Shown piece by piece: positions 8,572-17,312 of a DNA stretch of 64,000 nucleotides. A program made the position numbers and the translations under genes. Source of the DNA: Pseudomonadota bacterium (lineage in GTDB: Bacteria > Pseudomonadota > Gammaproteobacteria > Pseudomonadales > Pseudohongiellaceae). The stretch lies in NCBI GenBank assembly GCA_027592275.1, contig JAQCKF010000005.1, positions 62,001-126,000 on the forward strand, read 5' to 3'. Within the stretch, counting starts at the first letter, position 1; every line of letters starts with the position of its first letter. Below the pieces are notes generated by a model. That model saw only the letters and a list, made by a program, of their open reading frames with translations, had not been told where the DNA came from and made no database searches.

Positions 8572-9342
8572 TTATAGTGCTGGCATACGAATGCCCGCGT
8601 CGAGCCTAATTGTTTCGCCATTAAGATATGAACAAGTCACGATATGCGCCACCTGATCTGCAAACTCTTCAGGATTACCGAGACGCTTTGGAAATTGAGT
8701 TATAGCTATGAGTGGATCTCGCACCTCGTCCGGAGCTGATGCTAGCAATGGCGTCTCAAATACTCCTGGTGCGATCGTATTAACTCGAATGCCTCGCTTC
8801 GCTAGGTCTCGAGCAATCGGCAATGTCATCGATACGATGCCGCCCTTGGATGCGGCATAACCTGCCTGGCCGGTCTGACCATCGAATGCGGCGATAGAAG
8901 CCACATTGATGATGACTCCACGCTCATTGTCGGCTGTAACCGGATCGTTAAGCTGCATAACTTCGGCGCACAGACGCAGCACATTGAAGGTGCCGATCAG
9001 GTTGACTCTCACGATGTGCTCGAATTTCTGCAACGGCATCGGACCATTCTTTCCAACCGTGCGCGCTGCTCCACCGATTCCTGCCGAGTTTACATTGATG
9101 TGTACCGTGCCAAATTTTTCTTTGGTCATTTCGAGCGCCGCCGCTACCGACGCTTCATCCGCGACATCGCCTGCATGATAGATAGCGTTCTCACCCAGCT
9201 CGGCCGCCGCCTTCTGCAACATGTCCTCGTTCAGGTCGAACAACATGACCTTCGCACCTGCCGCAATAAAATTTCGTGCGGTGGCCAAGCCTAGGCCTGA
9301 TGCTCCACCGGTGATAAATGCGGTTTTATCCTGTAATTCCAT
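8572..9342 (-). CDS. Short-chain dehydrogenase, 3-hydroxyacyl-CoA dehydrogenase type II-like
   Basis: NAD-dependent oxidation of a 3-hydroxyacyl-CoA (or hydroxysteroid) to the keto form is the expected reaction. About 256 residues from the ATG at 9342, where M-E-L-Q-D-K-T-A-F-I-T-G fits the family; the longer frame start adds 22 unlikely residues. Nucleotide-binding T-G-G-A-S-G-L-G is at 11-18, N-S-A-G near 85-88, and the catalytic Ser149, Tyr162 and Lys166 are all present. The D-G-Q-T-G-Q-A-G-Y-A-A-S-K-G-G stretch is typical of HSD10-like enzymes. It heads the minus-strand SDR-thiolase-dehydrogenase group. Exact substrate is not decidable. Confidence 0.88.
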   Translation of the reverse strand: MELQDKTAFITGGASGLGLATARNFIAAGAKVMLFDLNEDMLQKAAAELGENAIYHAGDVADEASVAAALEMTKEKFGTVHINVNSAGIGGAARTVGKNGPMPLQKFEHIVRVNLIGTFNVLRLCAEVMQLNDPVTADNERGVIINVASIAAFDGQTGQAGYAASKGGIVSMTLPIARDLAKRGIRVNTIAPGVFETPLLASAPDEVRDPLIAITQFPKRLGNPEEFADQVAHIVTCSYLNGETIRLDAGIRMPAL

Positions 9343-9538
9343 AATGCTTAGCACCGTGAGTTCGTAGTTTTTTGTTGAATAAGGGACGCAAAAGGATAAT
9401 GTATCCATTACAAAAGTGAAACAGCTAATGAAACAGGGTTTAAAGACTGAAACTACGAGACTTTTCCCTCATTGGTTTTATTTCCTTTGCACAATCCCCT
9501 ATGATTCGTAAGCCTTAAACTTAATAACAGGAATTAGG

Positions 9539-10666
9539 ATGGGACCGCTACAAGGATTAAAAGTACTGGAGATGGCTGGAATTGGCCCAGGGCCCTTCTG
9601 CGCCATGATGTTGGCCGACATGGGCGCTGAGGTAGTTCGCATCGATAGACTGAACCAGAAAGGCACAGGTCATAGAGCGAACGTGCTTAATCGAGGGCGC
9701 CGTTCAATAGCACTAGACCTTAAAAACCCAGCCGCTGTTGAGACGGTCCTACGGATGATAGAAGACGCAGACGCGCTCATCGAAGGATTCAGACCCGGCG
9801 TGATGGAACGCCTAGGCCTAGGACCTGATGTCTGCCTCGAGCGCAACCCAAAACTCATCTTCGGTCGCATGACAGGCTGGGGACAATCCGGACCTCTAGC
9901 TCAGGCCGCTGGGCACGATATAAACTATATATCCATAGCTGGAGCGCTAGGTGCAATGGGCTATTCCGATAGACCTCCCTCCCCGCCACTCAATCTAGTA
10001 GGTGACTTTGGTGGTGGTGCCATGTACTTACTGACAGGCATACTCGCCGCACTCCATGAGAGAACCAGCTCGGGACAGGGGCAGGTTATCGATGCTGCCA
10101 TGACCGACGGCACTGCCAGCCTGTTAAGCCCCTTCTTCGGGCTGATGGAGATGGGCATGTGGACTACTGACAGACAGGCCAATAAACTGGATGGTGGAGC
10201 CCACTATTACGGAAGTTATGAATGTAGTGATGAAAAATATATTTCCATAGGCTCAATCGAGCCACAGTTCTATGCTCTTCTTCTAGAGAAGTGTGAGATT
10301 GAAGACGAGGAATTTCTGGCACAGCAGGACCAGAGTGTATGGCCACAACTAAGAGAAAAACTCGCGAAGCTGTTTCTTACAAAGACACGATCCGAATGGT
10401 GCGAATTGCTGGAAGGAACTGACGTCTGCTTTGCACCAGTACTTGATCTAGGGGAGGCGCCAAGTCACCCTCACAATGTTGCCAGAGATACCTACGTAGA
10501 ATTTGATGGCGTGACTCAGCCCGCGCCCGCTCCGAGATTTAGTCGCACACAGTCGCAGATCAAATCATCTGCCGCCATGGTCGGCGAGCATACCGAGCAG
10601 ATTTTGGCAGACTGGGGATATAGTGAGAACGAAATTGAACAACTACGAACGGCGAAAGCCATCTAG
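9539..10666 (+). CDS. Class III CoA-transferase family, alpha-methylacyl-CoA racemase-like
   Basis: Expected to interconvert (2R)- and (2S)-methylacyl-CoA so that branched acyl chains can enter stereospecific beta-oxidation. The 375-residue protein keeps the residues of the characterised mycobacterial racemase MCR at the same numbers: His126 (G-H-D-I-N-Y), Asp156 (G-D-F-G-G-G) and Glu241 (S-I-E-P-Q-F-Y). The N-terminal G-L-K-V-L-E-M and [11 protein letters not shown] are typical of the CaiB/BaiF fold. CoA-transferases of this fold use an Asp nucleophile in a different context, so racemase is the better call. It is divergent from the beta-oxidation group across a 196-base spacer. Confidence 0.87.
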   Translation: MGPLQGLKVLEMAGIGPGPFCAMMLADMGAEVVRIDRLNQKGTGHRANVLNRGRRSIALDLKNPAAVETVLRMIEDADALIEGFRPGVMERLGLGPDVCLERNPKLIFGRMTGWGQSGPLAQAAGHDINYISIAGALGAMGYSDRPPSPPLNLVGDFGGGAMYLLTGILAALHERTSSGQGQVIDAAMTDGTASLLSPFFGLMEMGMWTTDRQANKLDGGAHYYGSYECSDEKYISIGSIEPQFYALLLEKCEIEDEEFLAQQDQSVWPQLREKLAKLFLTKTRSEWCELLEGTDVCFAPVLDLGEAPSHPHNVARDTYVEFDGVTQPAPAPRFSRTQSQIKSSAAMVGEHTEQILADWGYSENEIEQLRTAKAI

Positions 10667-10672
10667 AAAGAA

Positions 10673-10695
10673 CGTATAAACGTATAAACGTATAA
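10673..10695. repeat. Octamer tandem repeat CGTATAAA, nearly three copies
   Basis: CGTATAAA occurs at 10673 and 10681, and CGTATAAT follows at 10689. It lies directly upstream of the GGDEF-like membrane gene and contains an in-frame TAA (10685-10687). An 8-base unit shifts the frame at each copy-number change. Confidence 0.85.
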
Positions 10696-10723
10696 TCAAT
10701 ATCTTACAATCGCACTAGGCTTA

Positions 10724-11836
10724 GTGGCCATGGTTACTGGCATCGCCTTGCTGACGAATTGGTCGAGCAATAAGCAGATACCTGGCTTGCTTGGAATCGC
10801 CGCTGGCTATATGGCCACTTGCGTAGGCTTCTTGCTCGCCTCCCTGCAAGGGAGTCTGCCACCAGTAATTTCTATCTTTCTCGCCAATGCCTTGATCATG
10901 GGCGGTCGCATCCCTGTTCTATTTGGTCTGGCAAATTTCTGGAATCAGGAAAATACGAGACTGCCGCTTTTCTACATCATTTGGTTTGTAGGCAGCATGG
11001 CTGGCTTTTACTATTTTACGTTTGTCGACGAAAATATTCTTTGGCGCATCCGCATCTATACCGTGATGATGGTGGTTTTCTCTGCTAGCGTCGTTTATGT
11101 CTTAGCAAAAGGCCTCAAGATAGAACGAAAACTTCGACCAGTCATGGCCATCAATACTACTTTCGGTGCCTTTCTACTGCTTACACTCTCGCTATTCAAT
11201 GCAGTCACTGAATTTACTCTCATGTTTTTCCGCGGTGAAGAATCTCTAAATTCTTCTGAAGAAGCCGCTGCCTTATTCTTACTTAGCTCCATCGTCACAA
11301 TGACGATCTTCGCGCTCTCAGTCATTATCATGACCATGGAAGAACTCAAGGTCGAATATCAAGAAAACGCCATCTTCGACCCCATTACGACAATACTAAA
11401 TGAGCGCGCTTTTATAGAGGTCAGTAATCGAGTCCTTGGCGTGGCACTACGCTATACGAAACCAGTCTCTATGCTGACCCTAGAAGTCACGAATCTCGAC
11501 GACATCGTCAAACAGCACGGCACCAAAGTAGGCAACGCTATGCTACGACATTTCTCACTGATGGCTACTGATCGACGGCGCAACGAAGATGTGCTGGCTC
11601 GATCCAACTACAAGCAATTCAGAATGCTTCTACCGGGAATCGATGAAGCTGGATCTAAAGTAGTCATCAAGAAAATAGAGGAGTCACTACTTGGAGAAGA
11701 ATACATCTACCGTGGTAACTCGATAAAGGTAGAATTCCTGATCTGCGCGATCACCAAGCGAGAGGAAGATTTGCAGCTGCAGCAAATGCTTCAGGAGGGC
11801 GAAGTAGACATCACCAGAATGAAACAGAAGCAATAG
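10724..11836 (+). CDS. Membrane protein with degenerate GGDEF domain, N-terminus possibly damaged
   Basis: Six or seven hydrophobic helices occupy residues 1-210, followed by a GGDEF-like domain (F-D-P-I-T-T-I-L-N-E-R-A-F near 222). The signature G-G-D-E-F is replaced by S-N-Y-K-Q-F (294-299), so cyclic-di-GMP synthesis is not expected; a binding or regulatory role is possible. The coding frame is open upstream to 10688 and reads Y-L-T-I-A-L-G-L-V-A, the likely true beginning of helix 1, but there is no start codon before the octamer repeat and its in-frame stop. GTG 10724 and ATG 10730 are the first usable starts and trim the first helix. No clear ribosome binding site precedes either. Confidence 0.7.
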   Translation: MAMVTGIALLTNWSSNKQIPGLLGIAAGYMATCVGFLLASLQGSLPPVISIFLANALIMGGRIPVLFGLANFWNQENTRLPLFYIIWFVGSMAGFYYFTFVDENILWRIRIYTVMMVVFSASVVYVLAKGLKIERKLRPVMAINTTFGAFLLLTLSLFNAVTEFTLMFFRGEESLNSSEEAAALFLLSSIVTMTIFALSVIIMTMEELKVEYQENAIFDPITTILNERAFIEVSNRVLGVALRYTKPVSMLTLEVTNLDDIVKQHGTKVGNAMLRHFSLMATDRRRNEDVLARSNYKQFRMLLPGIDEAGSKVVIKKIEESLLGEEYIYRGNSIKVEFLICAITKREEDLQLQQMLQEGEVDITRMKQKQ

Positions 11837-11906
11837 ACTCCTGCATAAGCTGTAGCTTCTCTGTATTATAGGCCAACTCCCTATCGCTGCTTGTTGGAAC
11901 CGGTCA

Positions 11907-12785
11907 ATGGCCTATAACGCAATTCTCTATCAGATCGAAAACAATATCCTCACCATTACACTTAATCGCCCCGAGCACATGAACGCCTTCACCGTTGAAA
12001 TGGCAAACGAGCTGATTGATGCCGTGAATCGCGCCAGCGAAGACGATGAGGTTCGAGCCATCGTGGTCACCGGAGCTGGCAAAGCATTCTGTGCAGGCAT
12101 GGATCTGGGCAGCGAGGGAAATGTATTTGGACTAAACGAAGGTTTGCAGCCGACTCTTAGCGATATGCAAACTAAGCTGAATGACCCTGAAATCATTTCC
12201 GGCGTACGCGATACAGGCGGCCGGCTAACTCTCGCGATCTACGATTGCAAGAAACCGGTTATTGCTGCCATCCATGGGGCTGCCGTGGGCATCGGCGCTA
12301 CCATGACCTGTGCGATGGATATCCGTCTCGTTAGTGAGAATGCCCGGGTGGGCTTCGTGTTTAACAAAATAGGCATTACACCGGAGGCTTGTTCCAGCTG
12401 GTTCCTCCCCCGAATCGTCAGCATGGGTAAGGCGTTAGAATGGGTTTATAGCGGCGAGTTAGTTCTAGCTGAAGAATTAAAAGCTAGTGGTTTCGCTAAT
12501 TCGATAGAGCCTAAGGAATCACTTTTGCAAAAAGCCTACGAACTCGCTACGCGAATAGCACAACACAGCCCGGTGTCTATCGCTCTGACGCGACAGATGA
12601 TGTATCGTAACGCGGCTCAAGATCACCCACTGGCAGCGCACCAGATAGATTCCTTAGCGATATTCTATGCGAGCCAAGGAAGCGGCAAGGAAGGCGTACA
12701 GGCTTTCTTGGAAAAGCGAAAACCAGAGTATGTTGAGAAGGCGTCCAGTGACATGCCACCTTTCTATCCTTGGTGGGAAGACTGA
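11907..12785 (+). CDS. Enoyl-CoA hydratase/isomerase (crotonase family)
   Basis: Crotonase-fold enzyme acting on unsaturated acyl-CoAs, 292 residues. The oxyanion-hole segments are visible: A-F-C-A-G-M-D-L (about 68-75) and H-G-A-A-V-G-I-G-A-T (about 127-136). The stretch G-I-T-P-E-A-C-S-S-W-F-L-P-R carries a Glu where isomerases and hydratases of this family place an acid. The protein is longer than classic hydratases by about 30 residues, with an insertion around residues 78-110 and a C-terminal E-K-R-K-P-E-Y followed by a tail ending P-P-F-Y-P-W-W-E-D. It supplies the hydration or isomerisation step missing from the neighbouring beta-oxidation genes. Confidence 0.9.
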   Translation: MAYNAILYQIENNILTITLNRPEHMNAFTVEMANELIDAVNRASEDDEVRAIVVTGAGKAFCAGMDLGSEGNVFGLNEGLQPTLSDMQTKLNDPEIISGVRDTGGRLTLAIYDCKKPVIAAIHGAAVGIGATMTCAMDIRLVSENARVGFVFNKIGITPEACSSWFLPRIVSMGKALEWVYSGELVLAEELKASGFANSIEPKESLLQKAYELATRIAQHSPVSIALTRQMMYRNAAQDHPLAAHQIDSLAIFYASQGSGKEGVQAFLEKRKPEYVEKASSDMPPFYPWWED

Positions 12786-12848
12786 GCGCAGAGGAAAAAG
12801 CAGGAAAGAGCAGAAGAACAACCAACTATTAACCTGACAGGTATCACA

Positions 12849-13253
12849 ATGCTTAAAAATTTCGAACTCCTGTGCTCCACCAGTGGCCGCGTCATCCTCG
12901 GTCTCTACTTTTTCGGCCCCGGCGCGTTGCTGAAGATTTTGGATATGGAAGGAACATCTGCCTACATGGCCTCACAAGGCATGGTGTTTATCTCCTTCTT
13001 CCTGATCTTGACCATTGCGATTCAGCTATTTGGCGGCCTTGCCGTAGTTATAGGCTATAAGGTAAAGCCGGTAGCATTCGTACTAGCTGGATTGACGCTA
13101 GTTATTAACGTGGTAATGCATGACTTCTGGAATGTCCCCGACCAGACACAGAACTTCGTTAAGAATATGGGCATCTTCGCCGGCTTACTGGTATTAGCAG
13201 GCCTTGGTGGCGGTGGCTGGAGCGTCGATAGCAGACTCGCTAAACCCAAGTAA
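12849..13253 (+). CDS. DoxX-family membrane protein
   Basis: A 134-residue protein with four predicted membrane helices: about 11-30 (I-L-G-L-Y-F-F-G-P-G-A), 45-65, 70-90 and 105-122. The first helix motif (R-V-I-L-G-L-Y-F-F-G-P-G-A-L-L-K-I) and the third (V-K-P-V-A-F-V-L-A-G-L-T-L) are typical of DoxX/DoxD-like subunits, some of which are part of quinone oxidoreductases. Many members have no assigned function. It follows the crotonase gene by 63 bases and may be co-transcribed with it; a strong hairpin follows the stop. Confidence 0.8.
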   Translation: MLKNFELLCSTSGRVILGLYFFGPGALLKILDMEGTSAYMASQGMVFISFFLILTIAIQLFGGLAVVIGYKVKPVAFVLAGLTLVINVVMHDFWNVPDQTQNFVKNMGIFAGLLVLAGLGGGGWSVDSRLAKPK

Positions 13254-13258
13254 TATCA

Positions 13259-13287
13259 GCAGCTTATCGGCAGCACTGATAAGCTGC
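13259..13287 (+). terminator. Hairpin after the DoxX gene
   Basis: GCAGCTTATC pairs perfectly with GATAAGCTGC across a 9-base loop, starting 5 bases after the DoxX stop. No T-run follows, so termination strength is uncertain. Confidence 0.6.
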
Positions 13288-13400
13288 GACCTCGATTCTT
13301 GACAGCTTCCCGCGCGCCTGCGAAAGTAGCCTTGAATACCGAGCAGTAGGCACCATCTTAGTGTTAGTGTTAGTGGCGAAAGCTACTGCGAATTAATTCA

Positions 13401-13446
13401 GCCGTAGTGAAGATTCGACTCCGACTAGTAGAATCTTCACTACGGC
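13401..13446. terminator. 16-base perfect inverted repeat before the monooxygenase-fold gene
   Basis: GCCGTAGTGAAGATTC and its exact complement flank a 14-base loop. It lies 40 bases upstream of the next start codon. A terminator is the simplest reading; because it is close to that start it could also be an operator or leader structure. Confidence 0.55.
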
Positions 13447-13485
13447 ACCGTGTAAACGAAACTCTTAAACAGGACTAGCCACATC

Positions 13486-13833
13486 ATGATAATGGTTCAA
13501 TCAACTTTTCATCTGGTTTCAGAATCCAAATCTGAAGCACTCGAATTGATGAAGGACATGACTCGTCTGTGTCGCCAGGAACACGGTTGCCAGAACTATG
13601 AGTACTTCGAAGGTTTGACCGACAACAATCAGATAGTCCTATTGCAAGAATGGGAAAATGCCGACTGCCTGCAAGCCCACTATCAAACTTCTCACATGGA
13701 AGAATTTCTGGGCAAGCTTGGTCACTATCTAGAGCGCGAAGTCATCACGCGTAGCTATGCATCACAGGACGAGCCCCGAGTAACTTCGACGAGCAGTGAG
13801 GGCTTGGCAAAGCCACATCAGACGATCCACTGA
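13486..13833 (+). CDS. Antibiotic-biosynthesis-monooxygenase (ABM) domain protein
   Basis: A 115-residue protein whose first 90 residues fit the ABM ferredoxin-like fold: an opening strand, E-A-L-E-L-M-K-D-M-T helix, E-H-G-C-Q-N-Y-E-Y-F, V-L-L-Q-E-W-E-N, and H-Y-Q-T-S-H-M-E-E-F. These dimeric proteins oxidise quinols or degrade haem without cofactors, and many have unknown roles. The last 20 residues are a polar tail. Start at 13486 or the second ATG at 13492. Alone between hairpin-flanked spacers, it gives no operon clue to its substrate. A second ABM-like gene lies at 26188. Confidence 0.8.
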   Translation: MIMVQSTFHLVSESKSEALELMKDMTRLCRQEHGCQNYEYFEGLTDNNQIVLLQEWENADCLQAHYQTSHMEEFLGKLGHYLEREVITRSYASQDEPRVTSTSSEGLAKPHQTIH

Positions 13834-13933
13834 TCTGTTGCTGCTCCTCGAAACAAATCATCTAGATCACCTGAGTTGATCATAAAGTCAGCGCTTGTTA
13901 TTGAGCTTATAGTCGAACTACAAGGGCCAGTAA

Positions 13934-15271
13934 ATGTTCTATACGCTGCAAGGTGATCAGAAGACCCCCGTTTCACCGGAAGAAAACACCCGGCTGCTAC
14001 ACTGGCGAACCTCCACTTTCTGGGTCATGCTCGTTGGCTATGTGGGCTACTACATCTGCCGCGGCAACCTCGCCGCCGCTTTTCCCCTGCTTACACAAGA
14101 ATTCGGCTACTCCAATACACAACTCGGTCTTATAGCCTCTCTATCTGAAATGGCTTATGCCGCCGGAAAATTTATCAATGGCCCGTTAGCCGATAAAATC
14201 GGCGGTCGCAAAATCTTTCTCGTCGGCATGGCGGGTGCAATATTCTTCAATATCATCTTTGCGATCTCAGCAAGCCTGACTGCATTTATCATCGTATGGT
14301 GCTTTTGTCGCTACTTTCTTTCCATGGGCTGGGGCGGGCTGACCAAGACGATCGGCAACTGGTACCCACGAGAGCGCAACGGTACTGTGATGGGCTTGAT
14401 TAGTGTCAACTTCCAGTTTGGCGGAGTTGCGGCCACTCTGTTTGCGGGTTTTCTGGTAGCTGTGGGTGTTCCTTGGCAGGGAGTCTTTATCTACCCCGCC
14501 ATGGTACTCACTCTGATCTTGCTTTGGTCCTACCTCACGTCGCGCTCTAGCCCTAGCGACGTGGTGCCTGGCGCTAGGCCAATAGAGGGCGAAGATTCAA
14601 AGGAGCAAATTGCCGACTACGGCGACGAGGAACAGCCGCCTGTATCGACTATTATGAAGACACTGTTGCGTCTGCCTATATACCGTCAGTTACTCGTGTT
14701 TAGCTTTCTCACCACATTGCTGCGTTCTGTATTCTTATTCTGGACGCCAAAATTCCTGTTCGACATCGGCCTGGGCGCAAGCTCCGCAATTTTACGCTCG
14801 GCCATATTTCCATTGCTGGGTGTAGCTGGCACGGTATTCATCGGATGGTACACAGACCACCACGCGCGCAACGGAGACCGAGCGCGCATGATGTGGATGA
14901 TGTTATCCGTGCTGGTGTTTTGCATGATCGCCATAGCGGTGTTAAGCAACGCGAGTGAGCCTAACTTCAATATGATCTTGTTCTTTCTCGGAGCTAGCGG
15001 GTTCTTCTTGCTGGGCCCCTACTCGATGAGCAGCGGCTGTCTTACACTAGACATCGCTGGCGCGAAAGGAGCAGGTTCCTGTACAGGTATTATCGACGGG
15101 ATGGGCTATATTGGCGGGGCGATCGCCGCTTTTGCTGCAGGCATACTCTCCGACTCCTTGGGCTGGCCGCAGGTATTTTTGGTGCTATCAGTGTTTGCCG
15201 TCATCTCCACTCTTAGCGCTTGGCGGATGAGTTGTGGCTTCCAGAAGATGGCGCGAGAATCAGCGGCGTAG
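13934..15271 (+). CDS. MFS transporter, organophosphate:phosphate antiporter (OPA)-like
   Basis: A 445-residue protein with about 12 membrane helices. The first helix region (G-Y-V-G-Y-Y-I-C-R-G-N-L-A-A-A-F-P-L), F-G-Y-S-N-T-Q-L-G-L-I, G-K-F-I-N-G-P-L-A-D-K-I-G-G-R-K and G-W-G-G-L-T-K-T-I-G-N-W-Y match the GlpT/UhpC group of the major facilitator superfamily. The conserved arginine of the phosphate-binding site is present in I-C-R-G-N. Sugar phosphate or glycerol phosphate import, or sensing, is the family role; the substrate cannot be settled. It is convergent with the lipoprotein gene at 15283 with an 11-base gap. Confidence 0.85.
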   Translation: MFYTLQGDQKTPVSPEENTRLLHWRTSTFWVMLVGYVGYYICRGNLAAAFPLLTQEFGYSNTQLGLIASLSEMAYAAGKFINGPLADKIGGRKIFLVGMAGAIFFNIIFAISASLTAFIIVWCFCRYFLSMGWGGLTKTIGNWYPRERNGTVMGLISVNFQFGGVAATLFAGFLVAVGVPWQGVFIYPAMVLTLILLWSYLTSRSSPSDVVPGARPIEGEDSKEQIADYGDEEQPPVSTIMKTLLRLPIYRQLLVFSFLTTLLRSVFLFWTPKFLFDIGLGASSAILRSAIFPLLGVAGTVFIGWYTDHHARNGDRARMMWMMLSVLVFCMIAIAVLSNASEPNFNMILFFLGASGFFLLGPYSMSSGCLTLDIAGAKGAGSCTGIIDGMGYIGGAIAAFAAGILSDSLGWPQVFLVLSVFAVISTLSAWRMSCGFQKMARESAA

Positions 15272-15282
15272 AATCGCCTAGT

Positions 15283-15762
15283 CTAATCCTGGGCTTCATA
15301 TTCCTTAATCTGATCAGTGATACCGCGCACCATACCGTTAGGGATCGGCAAAGTTAGATGGTACTGCGAAATTTTCCAACCTTGAGCCGTGCGTATCAAC
15401 ACTCCGCTGCCGCGGCTACTGCCGTAACTCTGACTCAACAACGCCTCATCAAACCATGCACTTAATCCATCTGGAGTGATATTGACATTGCGTTGCTGCG
15501 GCGCATAGACCCAACCATTGCTGCCGCTCGAGTACTGGCGGAACTCTGCCTTAACCCAGCGCTCCTGCGCATCGATTCCTATGAATACACCATCGTCGCT
15601 CATAAGATCAAAATAGATATCCCACTCGCCGTTCGCAGCGGCCTGATGATAGCCGTCTAACACTTTATTTATGGCAGCGATATCTGATTGCTGTGACTGG
15701 CTGTTTTGGGCACAGCTGAACAACGTAAAAGACAATAGAATTAGTAGCGATATGTTCTTCAT
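15283..15762 (-). CDS. Lipoprotein with NTF2-like (SnoaL/DUF4440) domain
   Basis: A 159-residue protein. The first 17 residues form a lipoprotein signal ending in the lipobox L-F-S-C. The mature part (I-A-A-I-N-K-V-L-D-G-Y-H-Q-A-A-A-N-G-E-W, F-D-L-M-S-D-D-G-V-F-I-G, and G-W-K-I-S-Q-Y-H-L near residue 130) follows the NTF2-like fold of DUF4440 proteins. It is lipid-anchored, probably periplasmic. The gene begins 6 bases downstream of the end of the symporter gene on the same strand, so the two are likely co-transcribed. No catalytic function can be assigned. Confidence 0.8.
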   Translation of the reverse strand: MKNISLLILLSFTLFSCAQNSQSQQSDIAAINKVLDGYHQAAANGEWDIYFDLMSDDGVFIGIDAQERWVKAEFRQYSSGSNGWVYAPQQRNVNITPDGLSAWFDEALLSQSYGSSRGSGVLIRTAQGWKISQYHLTLPIPNGMVRGITDQIKEYEAQD

Positions 15763-15768
15763 AGTTTG

Positions 15769-17193
15769 TTAGTTCTCCGAGGGTACCGTGTCCCTACTGC
15801 TAGATGGGTTTTTCTCATCGAATTCTCCGGCATCGATTCGCGCGAAGTAAGCGCTAGCTACCTTCTTAACCTTCGGCGCCAACAGCAGTGTTGAAACCAT
15901 AGTAGGTATCGCCATCGTCGCGTACATACCATCCAGAAGATTAATCACAACCTCTAGCGAGACAACGGCACCGGCAATTATCAGCGCCATATACGCGTAC
16001 ATATAGTACCTCTGCGTTGACGTTCCAAAGAGAAAGCCCATGCATTTACTGCCGTAATACCAATAGGTGAGTATCGTTGTCGTACTCAACACAATAACCA
16101 TGATCAGCAATAGATACGCACCGAAGCCTGGGAACACCTGCTCATAGGCCTGCGTAGTCATCGTGACGCCAACTCCACCGCCTTCCCATACGCCGGTGAC
16201 CAGCAGTGCCAGTGCCGTGCAGGTACAAACGATCAAGGTGTCGGCGATAGGACCTATCATGGCTACCAGACCCTCACGGGCTGGCTCGTTTGTCTTGGCT
16301 GCGCCATGAGCCAGAGACTCTGTGCCTATTCCTGCTTCGTTGGAGAACGCGCCGCGCTGTACGCCAATCAGAATCACTGCGCCGAGCACACCTCCCGATA
16401 CAGCTTCTCCGGTAAACGCATCAGTGAATATGAGTACGAACATGGCAGGTATCTCGCCAAGATGACTCGCCAGCAGTACACCGGTGATCAGGAAATAGAA
16501 GATCACCATAGAAGGCACCATCTTGCCCGCGATCGCTGACACTCTCTGCACCTTTCCCACTGCAACGCTAAACATAACGATGGCAAGAACTACACCGGCG
16601 CCGAAGTCGAAACTAAAATGTTCTTCGCTAGTCGCCATCCCTGCAGGAATCGCAATGACATCGCGCAGAATCTGCACTAATTGATTCACCTGAAATATAG
16701 GAAGGGTTCCTACCATGCCTGCTATGGCAAACATCCATGCTAGGGGTAACCACTTGCGTCCTAGCCCCTCGCGAATCACATACATCGGGCCGCCTTGTAG
16801 CTTGCCCTCATCGTCTTTGCCGCGGAACATAATCGCCAGTGAGGCGGTATAGAATTTGGTAGATATTCCGACGATTGCAGTAATCCACATCCAGAATATC
16901 GCACCCGGGCCACCTACCGTTATCGCGATGGCTACGCCGGTGATGTTTCCAAGGCCCATAGTTCCCGCTAATGCTGTAGCGAGTGCACCGTAGTGGCTAA
17001 TGTCACCGGATGCTGCCTCCGAGGCGTCATCAAATTTACCCTTCAACAAACCTATGCTATGGGAGAAATAACGAAAGTGACGTAGCCTGGAATGAATCAT
17101 GAAGAAGAAGCCACCACCCACTAGCAGAATAACTAGCGGCAAGCCCCACATGAAATTGGTATAGGCAGCGATCGCTGCTTCGATTGATTTCAT
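15769..17193 (-). CDS. Alanine/glycine:cation symporter (AGCS family)
   Basis: A 474-residue inner-membrane protein with about 10-11 hydrophobic helices that imports alanine or glycine with sodium. Family signatures: G-N-I-T-G-V-A-I-A-I-T-V-G-G-P-G-A-I-F-W-M-W (residues about 81-102, the AGCS pattern), G-G-P-M-Y-V-I, and A-F-S-N-E-A-G-I-G-T-E-S-L-A-H-G-A-A near the middle. The cytoplasmic tail is short and polar. The lipoprotein gene follows within 6 bases on the same strand. The spacer upstream has no obvious riboswitch. Confidence 0.92.
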   Translation of the reverse strand: MKSIEAAIAAYTNFMWGLPLVILLVGGGFFFMIHSRLRHFRYFSHSIGLLKGKFDDASEAASGDISHYGALATALAGTMGLGNITGVAIAITVGGPGAIFWMWITAIVGISTKFYTASLAIMFRGKDDEGKLQGGPMYVIREGLGRKWLPLAWMFAIAGMVGTLPIFQVNQLVQILRDVIAIPAGMATSEEHFSFDFGAGVVLAIVMFSVAVGKVQRVSAIAGKMVPSMVIFYFLITGVLLASHLGEIPAMFVLIFTDAFTGEAVSGGVLGAVILIGVQRGAFSNEAGIGTESLAHGAAKTNEPAREGLVAMIGPIADTLIVCTCTALALLVTGVWEGGGVGVTMTTQAYEQVFPGFGAYLLLIMVIVLSTTTILTYWYYGSKCMGFLFGTSTQRYYMYAYMALIIAGAVVSLEVVINLLDGMYATMAIPTMVSTLLLAPKVKKVASAYFARIDAGEFDEKNPSSSRDTVPSEN

Positions 17194-17280
17194 TACAGTC
17201 TATTACCCTGTAATGTGAATAATTCGATTCTGGCTAATAAGCAGATAAGTTTGTCCCGCCCGATGTTTCTCAAAATGCGT

Positions 17281-17304
17281 CCGGTACCAACAACGTGGCA
17301 CCGG
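17281..17304 (-). terminator. Weak hairpin after the secreted-protein gene
   Basis: CCGGTACCA and TGGCACCGG pair with one mismatch around a 6-base loop, downstream of the minus-strand gene that ends at 17313. There is no T-run. Confidence 0.35.
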
Positions 17305-17312
17305 GCTTTACA

